DNA of 64,000 nt. Origin: Sesbania bispinosa. Lineage: Eukaryota > Streptophyta > Magnoliopsida > Fabales > Fabaceae. Below, piece after piece: positions 23,706-34,801 of this stretch. The position numbers and the translations under genes are program-made. The DNA is taken from the NCBI GenBank assembly GCA_026901365.1, contig QLOH01000073.1, positions 434,001-498,000 of the forward strand. Direction: 5' to 3'. Position 1 is the first letter of the stretch. The number at the start of each line of letters is the position of its first letter. A model generated the notes under the pieces. That model made no database searches. It was given only the letters and a program-made list of their open reading frames with translations, and was not told the DNA's origin.

Positions 23706-24005
23706 TGAGTAAAATAAGATGAAGTAAAAGATAAGATAAAACAAATATTAATTCACCTTATACAACTATATATATATATACACGAAATAATTAATTAATA
23801 GTTTTATAGAGAGAGAGAACCATGATAGAGGAGAAGCGTGGATTGACGGGGAGGAAAACATCTTTAAAAAATGCCAAGGTCAAGTCATCTATCGGAACTT
23901 CAAATTCGAAAACTCCAATGATATACAAGGATATCACCTGCTGTTGGAGTATTGTCCCATAGGACTAACTGGTTCTCCTTGTTCCTCCTCTCTTAGGTGT
24001 TCCAT

Positions 24006-24125
24006 ACTTCTACAACATATTTTAGGTTCAGCGCGCGATAGAGATATGAGAGAAGAAAAATCAGTGAAGTTTTGCGACCTGTGAGTATTTGAGGGGGGAG
24101 TGTGGAACCATATATATAGTAAGAT
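24006..24125 (-). promoter_or_regulatory. Probable WSD core promoter and 5' UTR
   Basis: On the minus strand a TATATATA box lies at about 24110-24118, some 105 bases before the proposed start codon at 24005, with no intervening open gene. The position suits a plant TATA promoter plus a 70-80 base leader. Transcription start is inferred. Confidence 0.5.
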
Positions 24126-24295
24126 AGAATAATGAAAATTTGAAGAAACGAGAGTGAGGATGAAACATAAACGATAACGTTTATCTCTGGTGGGGCTAAC
24201 TCTTTCTGCGGAATTTTTTTTTCTATTCACAAGACTCGAATTCGAGACATTTGTTAAGGAGAATCAAACATGTACTACTTGAACCAACCCTCGTT

Positions 24296-25120
24296 GGGGA
24301 TGACAATTAAGCCCAAGCCCTATGGTACCCGCAAAAATTACTCGCAATGGGCAGGGTAAAAACCCGTAAAACTGGTATGGGTGCGAGTACGGGCAAAAGC
24401 AAGCGTTTTTTTAATGGGGACGGGCACAGGTACGGGCACTTTGATGCCCAGCTCGCCCTATACCCACACTCATATATATAATTATTTAATAAAAATACTA
24501 TATATAAGGGATATATTAATTTCATTAAAATATCTAATATATTTATGCATATTTTTAAAATTGATATATATATATATATAATATTATAAATTAAAAATAT
24601 ATTTTTATAACTGTCTATTTGTGTTTTTTTACTTTATAATATATGACTAATTAAAATAATCATTTTTTGCAGATCTTGGAGAATTTTAACATATGATATC
24701 CAAGTTTATAAAATAGTGTGTGACGTGAAAGTATATTGTAATATTTAATAAAGATTTTGAACTTTAGATCATTTGTTGTGTTTTAGAACATTAACATATT
24801 GTGTTTCAATGTAATTAAATTGTTGTATCACTGATATTTAAAAATTATGTTTGGACGATATTCGAGTAACTTTTTCAATTGAGATATAGTTTTCTTAAAT
24901 TAATATTTTTTAGTAAGTTGTTAACTTTTTACTTAATAAAAGTGTGGGTAACGGGCACGAGTACGAGCATATAGGTGCCCAGCGGGTATGAGGACGGACA
25001 CTAAAGTTACTGCTCACGCGGGTACGAGCGCAAGTACGGGTACAAGCATTTTTTAAAAACGCGGGTACGGAGACGAGCACTGTGGTACCCTGCCCAGAGG
25101 ATACTCATTGTCATTCCTAA
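24296..25120. mobile_element. TIR element with GGTACCCG-rich ends
   Basis: About 820 bp. The left end ggggatgacaattaagccca and the complement of the right end (cattgtcattcctaacccc) match. Inside each end are clusters of tacgggcac / gggtacgagc motifs. The centre (24480-24940) is AT-rich and non-coding. Non-autonomous. Confidence 0.72.
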
Positions 25121-25487
25121 CCCCCTGTTGATTAGCTAATTTACCTTTAAAATTAAACTACTATATTAATCTGCGTAATGTGCGATTAAATAATTTTATA
25201 TAATTAAAATTAAATTTATAATAAATTAATATACTTAAAATTAAAAAAAAATAATTACAATAATTTTAAATTATTATAGTATATTATATTTCATTAATAA
25301 AATCTAATTCAGAATATTACTGATAATAAGTTATAATTAAACAAATTAAAATTATAACGTACAATAAGATTAAAAGACTTATATTAAACATAAAGATCAG
25401 AAAATAGAATGATAGGATAAGATTTTTTCTATTTAAAGAATGATAGGATAAGAATTTGAATCATAAGAAATTTTAAAATTAAGGATT
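25121..25487. other. AT-rich spacer
   Basis: No gene, repeat boundary or other feature was recognised in this 370-bp stretch. Confidence 0.5.
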
Positions 25488-26295
25488 TGTTATAAAATAA
25501 TGTTAAGAATATATATAAAATTAGAGAGTAGAGAAAGAGATAAAAGAAAGAGAGACCAATAATAGTTGTGTCATATTTCATTCACATAAGAGGATATTTA
25601 TATAAGTGAATGAAAATTAATAAAGGAAACTAAGAAAGTTACAATTATACAATATTTTCTCAAGATCATTCCTTCTATTAAAGAAAATAAGTTAAATCAT
25701 ATGGAATCAAACTAAACTAATGGACATTCACTATATCTTAATTATTCAAACACTCCTCCTTGATGTTTCATAATGTGCCTCATTAAAGCTTTATTAGGAA
25801 AAACCTTGTGGGACAAAAACCCAAGAAGGAAAAAGAGTACATATCATTCTTTAATACGTTATTAGATACTATACCTCATTAAATACCTTGCTAGGAAAAA
25901 AACCAATGAGAAAAAAAATCATGGCAAAGAAAAAAAAGTGCAGAACGTGTTTATTTCTCTCTTCATTTTGATAATCATGTCTAAGACGACGAAGATCAAT
26001 CTTCTATATAGGTTGCTAAAAAAAATTAATTGGAAACGATTTTGTAAAAAGGATCTTCCAAATCCTCACATGAACGAACTTGTTGAACATATATCACCAT
26101 TCTTTTGAAGATCATGAGTAGAAAATAATTTTGGTCAAGTATGTTTTGTTCTATCTCCTTTAATGTACTATTCTTTCAACTGAGAAAAACATGCAACACT
26201 ATCTTTACTTAAGATCGTCGGAGTCAATTTTTTAGAAGACAAACCATAATTTCTTGCATATGTTGAATCACATATCTCAACCAAACGCATTTTGA
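25488..26295 (-). mobile_element. Truncated Ty1/copia 3' end (LTR, PPT, RNase H remnant)
   Basis: A 265-bp LTR candidate runs 25488-25752, TG...CA on the plus strand. Next to it the minus strand has the polypurine tract CAAGGAGGAG (25753-25762). Further right, 26280-25960 on the minus strand encodes a broken copia RNase H end with ILSKDSVACFSQLKE, stop, YIKGDRTKHT and STHDLQKNGDI. The order RNase H, polypurine tract, LTR is canonical. Everything upstream of RNase H is missing, so it is a 5'-truncated relic with several stops. Confidence 0.85.
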
Positions 26296-26887
26296 CTTGC
26301 CTCCTAAGTTTGACACCTACCTAGTAGAGAACCTAGTCCTCAGATAACTTTTGAGAACACCACCCTTCCTCCATCCCTTTCTTTCCCTTTCACTATAGCA
26401 ACCCCTACCCTACCCCATTATCCTGCGAAAGACTTGCAATGATAGCAATTTTGTATGAGTATGATTATTTACTTTGGGAAAATATTATATATTTTTATTT
26501 TTTATTTAGTTTTAATTACTAAAATATTTCCAGTTTTAATTATAAAAATATTATTCTATATTCTGTTTTCAGAGTTTTGTATAAAAATGAGTGAAAATAA
26601 TTTTGTATTGATTTCTCAATTTTTTTGTACAAAATTGTGAAACATAAAATAAAATGAAAACGAACAAGTTGATATTATTTGTAATTAAAACTAAAAATAA
26701 AAAATGAAAACATAAAATGCTTTCTCAAAATAATCAAATCGTTTACTTTGATAAAACTATTTTATTTTCATTTTCAGTATTTTAGTGCTGGTAGTTGAAA
26801 TTCGTTAAGTGGTCCGTCTAAGGAAGGATCTCCTTTTTCCTTGTTATATAACCGTTATGAACTAATCCTTTAGGCCCATTAATCAGC
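26296..26887. other. Intergenic DNA
   Basis: Unassigned sequence with long A/T runs. No homologous element or gene recognised. Confidence 0.5.
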
Positions 26888-26927
26888 ATGACCGAAAGCA
26901 ATCTTAGCAGAATTTGTTATGTCATTA

Positions 26928-27110
26928 TTGACTTATTACAATTACATATAGGCCTACTTACTACAATTATATATATGCCTACTTACTACAATTATATATC
27001 TGCTCACTTACGACAGTTATATATCTGCATACTTACTACAATTATATATCTGCTCACTTACTACAATTATATATTTGCCCACTTACGACAGTTATATACC
27101 TGCCTATTTA
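26928..27110. repeat. Tandem repeat (acttactacaattatatat unit)
   Basis: Six or seven imperfect copies of a unit of about 28 bp, cttactacaattatatatctgccta-like, some with cgacagt in place of ctacaat. It lies about 100 bp upstream of the TATAAATA box. Confidence 0.88.
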
Positions 27111-27585
27111 GTACTTTTATAATACCTGCTTACCATATTCACACACACCCAAGACCCGCACTTACCCTTTTAGAAAGATACCTGCTTACCATATTTATAC
27201 AGGCCCAAGACCCTTATAAATAGGAGGTATCAACAATTCACAAAGGTACGCAATCTTTACTCAGTCAATCACTTTGACTGTTATACATATCTGACTTGGG
27301 CGTCGGAGTGCCTTTGCAGGTACACCCCCATCTGTGGATAACCCGGATCCGCTCCTCAACAATACCCAGATCTGAGTTCGACTTCGCAGGCCCGAGTTTG
27401 AGTTCTACACCAGAACATTTGGCTCTAGAAGGAGGGCCTCCCCTTTTCCAGCATGACTATTAGCACCCGCCTCTAGACGAGGAGAGCTCACCCTCAACCA
27501 ACACCTGAAGGTTGAATGGAAGACTTGGATTACCACGATGGCGGGTTCGAGGACATAGGCATCTCTCAACCCCCACAAACCCAAC

Positions 27586-27932
27586 CTCCACCATCTCCGA
27601 ACCAGATTTGGATTATGCCAACCTTAGCAACACGAGGAGATATCTGAGAAATGTGTACGGTACATTCACTGTTTCCATATTCATACTACGATTTGATATT
27701 TCCATTATTTGGTTGTTACGTCTTTGAATCTTGAAGCTCGGCTGAAAGAGCTAGAAGAACAAAGTCTAAAACCACCACTGCATCTCAACCTCTACTATCT
27801 CTGAACCAGATTTGGATTATGCCAACCTTAGCAACATGAGGAGATATCTGAGAAATGTGTACGGTACATTCACTATTTCCAAATTCATACTACGATTTGA
27901 TATTTCCATTATTTGGTTGTTACGTCTTTGAA
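27586..27932. repeat. Direct duplication of about 145 bp
   Basis: Copies at about 27588-27730 and 27786-27932 share gaaccagatttggattatgc and then most of the following 120 bases up to tggttgttacgtctttgaat, with only a few differences. A unique stretch of about 55 bp separates them. Probably a segmental duplication inside the LTR-like element. Confidence 0.9.
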
Positions 27933-29216
27933 TTTGTAGTGTTTCGAGGTAATTAAACTTGGATCCGATTCATGCATTCATTTCTGAATATGTCAACTCC
28001 TCCTCCTTCTGACTGGAGCTGTTAATTGGAGAAAAACCAAGGATGACACTCAAATATATTTGAAGTGGTCGGATATAAATCTCCCTTGCCGAAAGCAAAT
28101 GACTAATAAAAATTGGATGTCTTGGCCAGTTTATTTCCTCATCCGGATATGTTCTCTTAAGAGGTGATCAATAAAGCTCATCACTCGGATTTCTCTCATT
28201 TGGTCGTCAAGTCGAGATGCCGACATGGTCGGTCGAGATGCCAACATTTTCAATTAAGCGGTGGTTAACCATTTGGATTATTATGCTCGGAAGCATTCTG
28301 AGATCGCGCCGAGATCAACCGAGTCACGTTAACATTTTGGAATTACCTGGCGCAACTAGCTATCAGACACCACTGATTGATCCCCATCTCAGACATAGCT
28401 CCTTGATGGTCAGACCTCGACTTGGCCGACTATATGCGGAGCCATCTTGGCCACCTTGGTTCATGATTCAGTTCTTAGCCAGATACATGTACGTCACCCA
28501 AATTATTTTCAGAACTAGATATGTCTTAGACGGGTCAACCTGGCCGATGGGACAAGCCTATTCACACGGCCGAACTATTCTCCTTGTCGACCAACTGACG
28601 AATTCAAACAGGATGCAGAGCGTGAAATACTTCTAAATTCGAGCTCATAAGCTCGAATAATATTGTGGGTAGAAAATATAAAAAAGACAAGTTAAGATCT
28701 CATCAACTCAACCAACCGACCATGTTGGTATCCCAACCGGCCAACCGTCTAGATCAATTCTCTAGTCGGCTAATCATCCTAGGTAATTCTAGCTGACTAG
28801 TCTTCCCGGCAATGTTCTAGCCGCCCAATCTTCCCCTAACTTAAGAAATCCCCCCGGCCAAGATCATTTGGAAACATTTGATAAACACTTGGGAATCCTT
28901 CTTCATCTCGAGTAGAAGACCAAGGCGAATAAACGCTCCTACAAAAGCTCCGGACATCCCGGATGATAGATGCTATCTAGGCATCCCTAAGACCTCTGGG
29001 TCTACCCAATTGCACCTATCCAACCATACAAGCATGAAGTAATCTATATTCTGAGGGCCAGCCATTTCATCATCTGCAGAGGCTGTGTGACAACCATATG
29101 AATCAGAATCACTATCAAAGGAATCCGACTCGGTCCTAATCACTCTCCTAAAAAGCCTCCGGACCTAGTCACATTTGTCTCAGAAACTCAATCATCTTAT
29201 AACTAAATTCAACAAA

Positions 29217-29815
29217 CAACCGGGTGTGAAGAGCATCTCGGTTCTTCAATAAGGATGTGAAGAACATCTCGGATCACCAAAGTCGGATGTGAAGAGCATC
29301 TCGGATGTAAAGAACATCTCGACTCAACCAAAACCGGATGTGAAGAGCATCTCGGATGTGAAGAACATCTCGAATCAGCACAACCGAATGTGAAGAGCAT
29401 CTCGGTTCTTCAATAAGGATATGAAGAACATCTCGGATCACCAAAATCGGATGCGAAGAACATCTCGGATGTGAAGAACATCTCTAATCAGCACAACCGC
29501 ATGTGAACAGCATCTCGGTTCTTCAATAAGGATGTGAAGAACATCTTGGATCACCAAAACCGGATGTGAAGAGCATCTCGAATCAACAACAACCAGATGT
29601 GAAAAATATCTCGGTTCTTCAATAAGGATGTGAAGAGCATCTAGGATCAACAACAAACGGATGTGAAGAGCATCTTGAATCAACAACAACCAGATGTGAA
29701 AAACATCTTAGATCCGCAATAACCGGATGTGAAGAGCATCTCGAATCAACAACAACCGCATGTGAAAACGTCTCGGTTCTTCAATAAGGATGTAAAGAAC
29801 ATCTCGGATCAACAA
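29217..29815. repeat. Tandem array of ggatgtgaagarcatctcgg units
   Basis: About twenty copies of GATGTGAAGARCATCTCGG, each with a variable 10-20 bp tail (aatcaacaacaaccg, ttcttcaataa, atcaccaaaa). Higher-order units combine two or three tails. Each core has a GATG...CATC inverted pair and could form a small hairpin. Plus-strand reading shows no gene; minus-strand open frames over it are repeat artefacts (RCSSHP-type repeats). Confidence 0.92.
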
Positions 29816-29984
29816 GATATACCTTTTTTATGATGTATATCTTGACATCATCAACCTTGAAATTCTCCATTCCAATAAATCTCCTTTTGAGAAAAAAGCA
29901 AGCATATTTTATCTTTTTTTCGCTTTTTGTCTTCGATTGCCTTTCTGTTTTTCTTTATTGTTGCATGTTATCAAATTTTCTTTT

Positions 29985-30626
29985 AATCTTACTTGCATGG
30001 TGACTCGTGCGTTCACACGGGAAAATTTTGGTCTTTTGGATTTATATAAAAATAAATTGCATAATATTATAGTTAAAATATTGAAGAATCAATTTTATAT
30101 TTACAATAACAGTTTAAGAAATGAATACAAATTAGTGAAAATAAAGTCCATATTTGCAAAAGTAAAACCTCAATTTATAGTCATTCAAAATTCCATCATT
30201 GCCTAAAAAAATACAATAATGCTTGAACTAATTAAAAATCACAAAAAACCTCTTTATAACCAACATTTTTTTTGTAGAAGAGCAAGTATTTCCATCTTCA
30301 TTTAGGATTAATATTTTCAGACTTTTTCTTGACCTCACTCTAGAGACTGCAATATATAACTGCCCATGTGTAAACAGTGGTTTTGGAAGAAAAAGGCCTA
30401 CATGTGACAAAGACTGTCCTTAACTTTTATTAATGGCCATTCCAATACACAAAGATATTGGAAACTGTCTTCTTTCAAATCTGAATGGAAATTTTGGATC
30501 AGAATGAACCATATTCATTCTTGGAATATATATCTTGTCTCCAATATTGGTTCTAGTGATAACTTTTGCACCAATAATTTTCTTTCCTAATTCATTAACT
30601 ATTATCCTTGTACCTTTACATAACAC
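29985..30626 (-). mobile_element. Helitron helicase carboxy-terminal remnant
   Basis: The minus strand 30626-30420 encodes LCKGTRIIVNELGKKIIGAK, then NIGDKIYIPRM and RRQFPISLCIGMAINKS. After a stop at 30418-30420, GQSLSHVGLFLPKPLFTHGQ and LYIAVSRVRSRKSLKILI follow to about 30300. These are the last motifs of RepHel-type Pif1 helicase. The rest of the gene is absent. About 240 bp beyond, a cgtgcgttcacacggg hairpin (30007-30022) and acttg at 29990 may be its decayed 3' terminus. Confidence 0.87.
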
Positions 30627-30640
30627 ACTTGCAAAAACAC

Positions 30641-32460
30641 ATGAAATGTGATATCCACGTATTACTTACTAAAAAATCATAGATATAAAATATATCAATC
30701 AATAGTATAAAAAAATTTAGATTAAAACAAAAGACACACATACAAAGGTATCTCATCTTATTTAGAAATTAAGATAAATTAATAGAAATTCACTTTTCTG
30801 TATAATTAACTTTTTCTTTGACAATCTCAAATCAATAGCCACAAACCAAGATTTTTGCTCATATCTGAATTCCACCTTTTTTGAATCAACTACTACCAAC
30901 TTAGACCGAGATGATTAATAAGCACCAAACTCGCCACACCTGCGGACTCTCACCATAACCTTTGTACTTCCATTAAATTCACAATTTGAACAATATCATT
31001 TTATTAAATAGAACAATATTCACAATTCTGATTTTTTTACTTTTACATAATAAATAAATTAAAATATCAAGTTAATTGAGTTATGTTTCTAATTTTTATT
31101 CATACATATAATATCAAAAAAAATATTCACACATATAAATTTTCATTTTTATGAGTTTGAAATTAAAAATTACAAGATACATAAATATATTTAATTTAAA
31201 ATAATTAAGTCATTTTTTTGTTTTTCATTTTTGGATTTAAATCTTAAATTATATAATATTAATTGAGAAAGAAAAATTATATAATATTAATCTACTCTAT
31301 ACATTAAATGTATATGTAAGAGTTATTATAATACCCATTGAATTATTCTTTTAAATGCATTGTTTAATTTACATAAAAATTATAATGATAAATGTGTAGT
31401 TTCACCTCTTTGTATTCCATTGAGTACTTTCATATATTGTTACTTAATGCATGTCATATACTACCTATTACAATTAAGACCTATATTTGTGCAATGTAAG
31501 TGTGTGTTTACATAACCACACATCTACATTTAAATAATAATAATTTAAGTAATTTTAATATTTAAGTTTTATGTATAAGAACATTTATATTAATTATTAA
31601 TAACTATATTCACAAATAATGGCAAAAGACACTTCATCACAAAATTAAATGTGACGAAGACAATTCAAACCATTTTTATCTTGCTTTGTATATTGAATAG
31701 ATAAAATAACAAGAAAAACATAAGCTGAAAAGTCTTTAATGCATCATCGTACCAAAAATATCCTTTTTAAATTTTATGGAATAAAGATTATAGTAATTTA
31801 TTTTTGTTCATAACATATTACATTAAAGAGATGATGATTATGATGATGATGATGATGATGATGATGGGGATGAGGAGGAGGAGGGTTATTTTCTTTCATA
31901 TTCATAAGACTTATATTTATGCAATATGTAAGTGTGTGTGTGTATAACCACCTATCTATACATAATTACAATTATTTCATATATATTGGACGACTATTAA
32001 ACTATGCTCATTGTTTAAAATATTTATTAGATAACACAAATAATTAAAAATAATTTAGCATATTTAAATGTTATTTATTAACCTACTAAAACAAACATGG
32101 TCACTTACAACATTACACCTTTCATCATGTCCTTTCATTTCCTTATTACTCTGTGTATATATAAAGAACACTCATACTCAAACCTTTATAATTGAGGTAA
32201 AAAAATAGTCTGACAAAATCATGTATAAAAAAATTACTTTTATAAACTTACATATTACTCATATTTTTTAGGAGGATGTCCACTAATGATGAATCTTTCA
32301 CAAGATATGATTGGAAAATGAAAACACAAATTTTACGAATATAGGATACTCAACATATGACAGAGAAAATAATTAATTAGTACATATTATATATATATAT
32401 ATATATGCGCGTATGTATTTTAAATTTACTCATATAACATTATAATTATCAATTTTAAAT
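30641..32460. other. AT-rich DNA with a GAT microsatellite
   Basis: No gene is seen in 1.8 kb. It includes a (gat)n/(gag)n microsatellite at 31828-31880 and several TA runs. It may belong to the Helitron(s) that bound it on both sides. Confidence 0.5.
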
Positions 32461-32463
32461 AAA

Positions 32464-32493
32464 CTCGTGCAACGCACGGGTGATATTTCTAGT
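32464..32493 (+). mobile_element. Helitron 3' terminus (plus orientation)
   Basis: A hairpin, ctcgtgcaacgcacgggt (32464-32481), is followed 7-8 bases later by CTAG and T (32489-32493). Stem plus CTRR-T is the standard Helitron 3' end. Its orientation is opposite to the helicase at 30.2-30.6 kb, so it marks a second element. The matching TC 5' end could not be placed in AT-rich DNA. Confidence 0.78.
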
Positions 32494-33297
32494 ATTTTAT
32501 AAAATTGTATGCTGTACAATTCTCTTGCAATTTTTTTGGGTAAAAATTCACCAGAAATTTCTTATAACTTTTTTATTAGAAAAATTTGTAGTAAATTTCC
32601 AATAAGAAATATTTTTTATGAAAAGATGTTGTGAAATTGTTCTATTTTGCTATAAAAAAATAATTGTATAATATTTCTTGCAAATTTTAAAATTTGTAAG
32701 AAATTTCCTATGAATTTTTAAACCATCAGAAAAATCTAAAGAAAATCCATTGGAAAATTTTAAAAAATCAAATAAAACTATAGATTAAAAATTATGGCAA
32801 GGACATAAAACTATATGTTTCTAAAAATTAGAGGGTCAAAATCAAATAAATTAAAGTAAAAGAGGGACCGAAATCAAAATTTGTTATCTTTTTATGGATT
32901 AAAAAAATAAATTTAAATTATTAGAAATCGCCTTTAATTAAGACACTCTGAAAGAAGCTTATATGCTCTCTAATAGGTTTAGGAACAAAGTTGAGGGAAA
33001 GAAACTTACACCAAAAAGTATGTATAATATACATATATATATATAGAGAGAGAGGTTAGAGAGAGAGACTCATATAGTGTAACTAATTAAGAAACACATT
33101 CAATTTGTAGTTATTAGCTGTGTAATACTTATTGTAACTTACACCGGTGTAAGTTGAACCCTTATATATATATATATATATTAGTTTAATTATGTTTTTG
33201 GTTCCCCAAAACATCACGATTTTTCCAATTAATCCCTCTGCTTTTTGTGCTATGTCAGCATTTTATGGTAAAAAAATTATAAGGACCATTTAGGAAA
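32494..33297. other. AT-rich spacer
   Basis: Contains repeated aaatttct / agaaattt-type motifs at 32510-32760 that are partly self-complementary, and TA microsatellites at 33028 and 33163. No gene recognised. Confidence 0.45.
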
Positions 33298-34640
33298 AAA
33301 TAATTTATAACTTTATATATCTCAATTTTTTTATAATTTTGTGTTTTTTTACTAAATGAAATGATATATAATATTAGAAATATAAATTTAATTAATATTG
33401 ATTCGATCACGATTCAATCATTGAATTGTGAACCAATGCCTCCACCGGTTCAATTACCGATCTAGTTTTTAAAACATTGAGTACATTCATTAATGACATT
33501 TTTGTAATAAAACACACAACATAAAAAAATTTATAAAATAATTTTCAAAACAAGTTTTAAACAATTCACGCAGTGACACCTAAACCTTCCTCCATCATCA
33601 TTCCTAGAAATATTATGTTGCGCAAATTGTAGAAATCTTTTCACTCCTCTCTCATACTCATCATTTATGCATGATAAATTAATCCAATTTCGATCCACAT
33701 CTACGTTCTGTACATGCGTGATGGACATTCAATTTTGTCATCATGCATATAAATCTCACCTTTTTAATCAAAGGTGTGACCCTATCCTATTCAGGAAGAT
33801 TCACTTTTTCATAGTTTATTAGTATGTAAATTTTAATTATCATTTCTTAGATTTCACAAAATTTCGACAGCATTCGCATTAATTAAAATATATGTATTAA
33901 TGAACTATATGAAATGATGATTAAAATATATGTATTAATGAATTATAAAAAAGTGATTAATCTTCCCAATTAAACTGTTGAACCGGACATTTCAAGATTC
34001 AATACATTGATTGTCAATACTCCATTCTCTTGTTATTATGAAAAAGAAATCACATGGACAGTTCAAATTAAAAGTAATACTTTAATCTTTATATTGAATC
34101 TCAAACGGGAAACTAAATTTCACTCAATGCTTAAATCGAATATTAAAAAACATAACAATAAATACAAAACATTTAATTAAAAGAAAGATGGCAAAACATA
34201 TAATTACATTAATAAAATTAATTTTCAATCACTTCTGTTTAACGTGTTTCGTAAAGCGTACATCACTCATTTTCAACCATTGATTCTAGAATCAATTCTA
34301 CTCAATTGTAAACCAAATGAAACTCATTCTATCATTAATTTTCAAAGTATTATAAGATTTTTTCAAATTAAATAAATTGATAATAACTCTTTAAAATCAA
34401 ATAATATTTTTAAATAACACTTAAAATTTTTGGGTTGTCTCTCTCCTACTATCATAGTCATGACAATTAGTTAAGTATAATGAAGTCAATATAAATAAGA
34501 GAATAGCAACAAAAAGAAAGAAGTTTTTGAATTCTTTCTAGTTATACAGTTGTTTTAGCAGTATTAATTAGCTACTAAATAGTTAGAAATAAGCTATTAA
34601 TTTTAGCACTGAAATTACTCCCTAGCTTATCCTAGCTAAT
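33298..34640. repeat. Duplicated block C, copy 1
   Basis: Two stretches (33298-33553 and about 34220-34640) match 56311-56515 and about 56690-57060 in the same order, e.g. acattgagtacattcattaa and tattataagattttttcaaa. The middle part of this copy (33554-34220) has no counterpart. It starts inside a MITE of the ggttcaattaccgat family, at almost the same point where the second LINE inserted in the other copy. Confidence 0.8.
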
Positions 34641-34801
34641 ATTTTTATAAAAATATTATGGCCACGCTTGCACCAATAAATCATTGTCTTCATGGACTTA
34701 TAATTGCATTTTTTTTTACCTTTTGATTTGTTTTTTTTTTACCAAAAAAAAAAGATTAGTTTCTTTAACTTGTACATGGTATTTCGATATGTGAAGAAAG
34801 A

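Larger units (their letters stand above)
17437..24005 (-). pseudogene. WSD-type wax ester synthase/diacylglycerol O-acyltransferase, exon-1 frameshift
   Basis: Five exons on the minus strand: 24005-23821, 22189-21614, 19030-18677, 18201-18064 and 17595-17437 (stop TAA at 17437-17439), about 470 residues, usual for plant WSD proteins. All internal joints are GT-AG and in phase. Exon 2 holds the acyltransferase motif HHALGDG (HHxxxDG) after IHIVKYP. Exon 3 starts TINDVITGIFFYGTRLYM, and exon 4 has VSNLVGPVQKMSMANHPVKG, all WSD hallmarks. The family joins fatty acyl-CoA to fatty alcohol or diacylglycerol at the ER. Exon 1 (MEHLREEEQGEPVSPMGQY) is 185 bp, not a multiple of three. One base is missing near 23935, after which the expected sequence continues in another frame to VNPRFSSIM. 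It is a pseudogene unless that is a sequencing error or translation starts later. Confidence 0.92.
26888..29815. mobile_element. LTR-like, repeat-rich region
   Basis: A promoter-like TATAAATA stands at about 27214-27222, followed by cgtcggagtgcctttgcagg (27301-27320), a motif found near the end of many plant Ty3 LTRs. Before it is a short tandem array (26928-27110), after it a 140-bp direct duplication, and last a 20-copy array (29217-29815). No primer site or gag-pol is seen. I infer an LTR or non-autonomous LTR element remnant; its borders are unknown. Confidence 0.5.

Noticed and set aside
24220..24260. tRNA-like acaagactcgaattcgagac
   Set aside because: No cloverleaf or B-box context could be formed; it is an isolated dyad.
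29217..29815. Regular repeat-and-spacer pattern resembling a CRISPR array
   Set aside because: Plant genome context, variable spacing, spacers are themselves repeated, and no cas genes. It is a tandem array in transposon-derived DNA.
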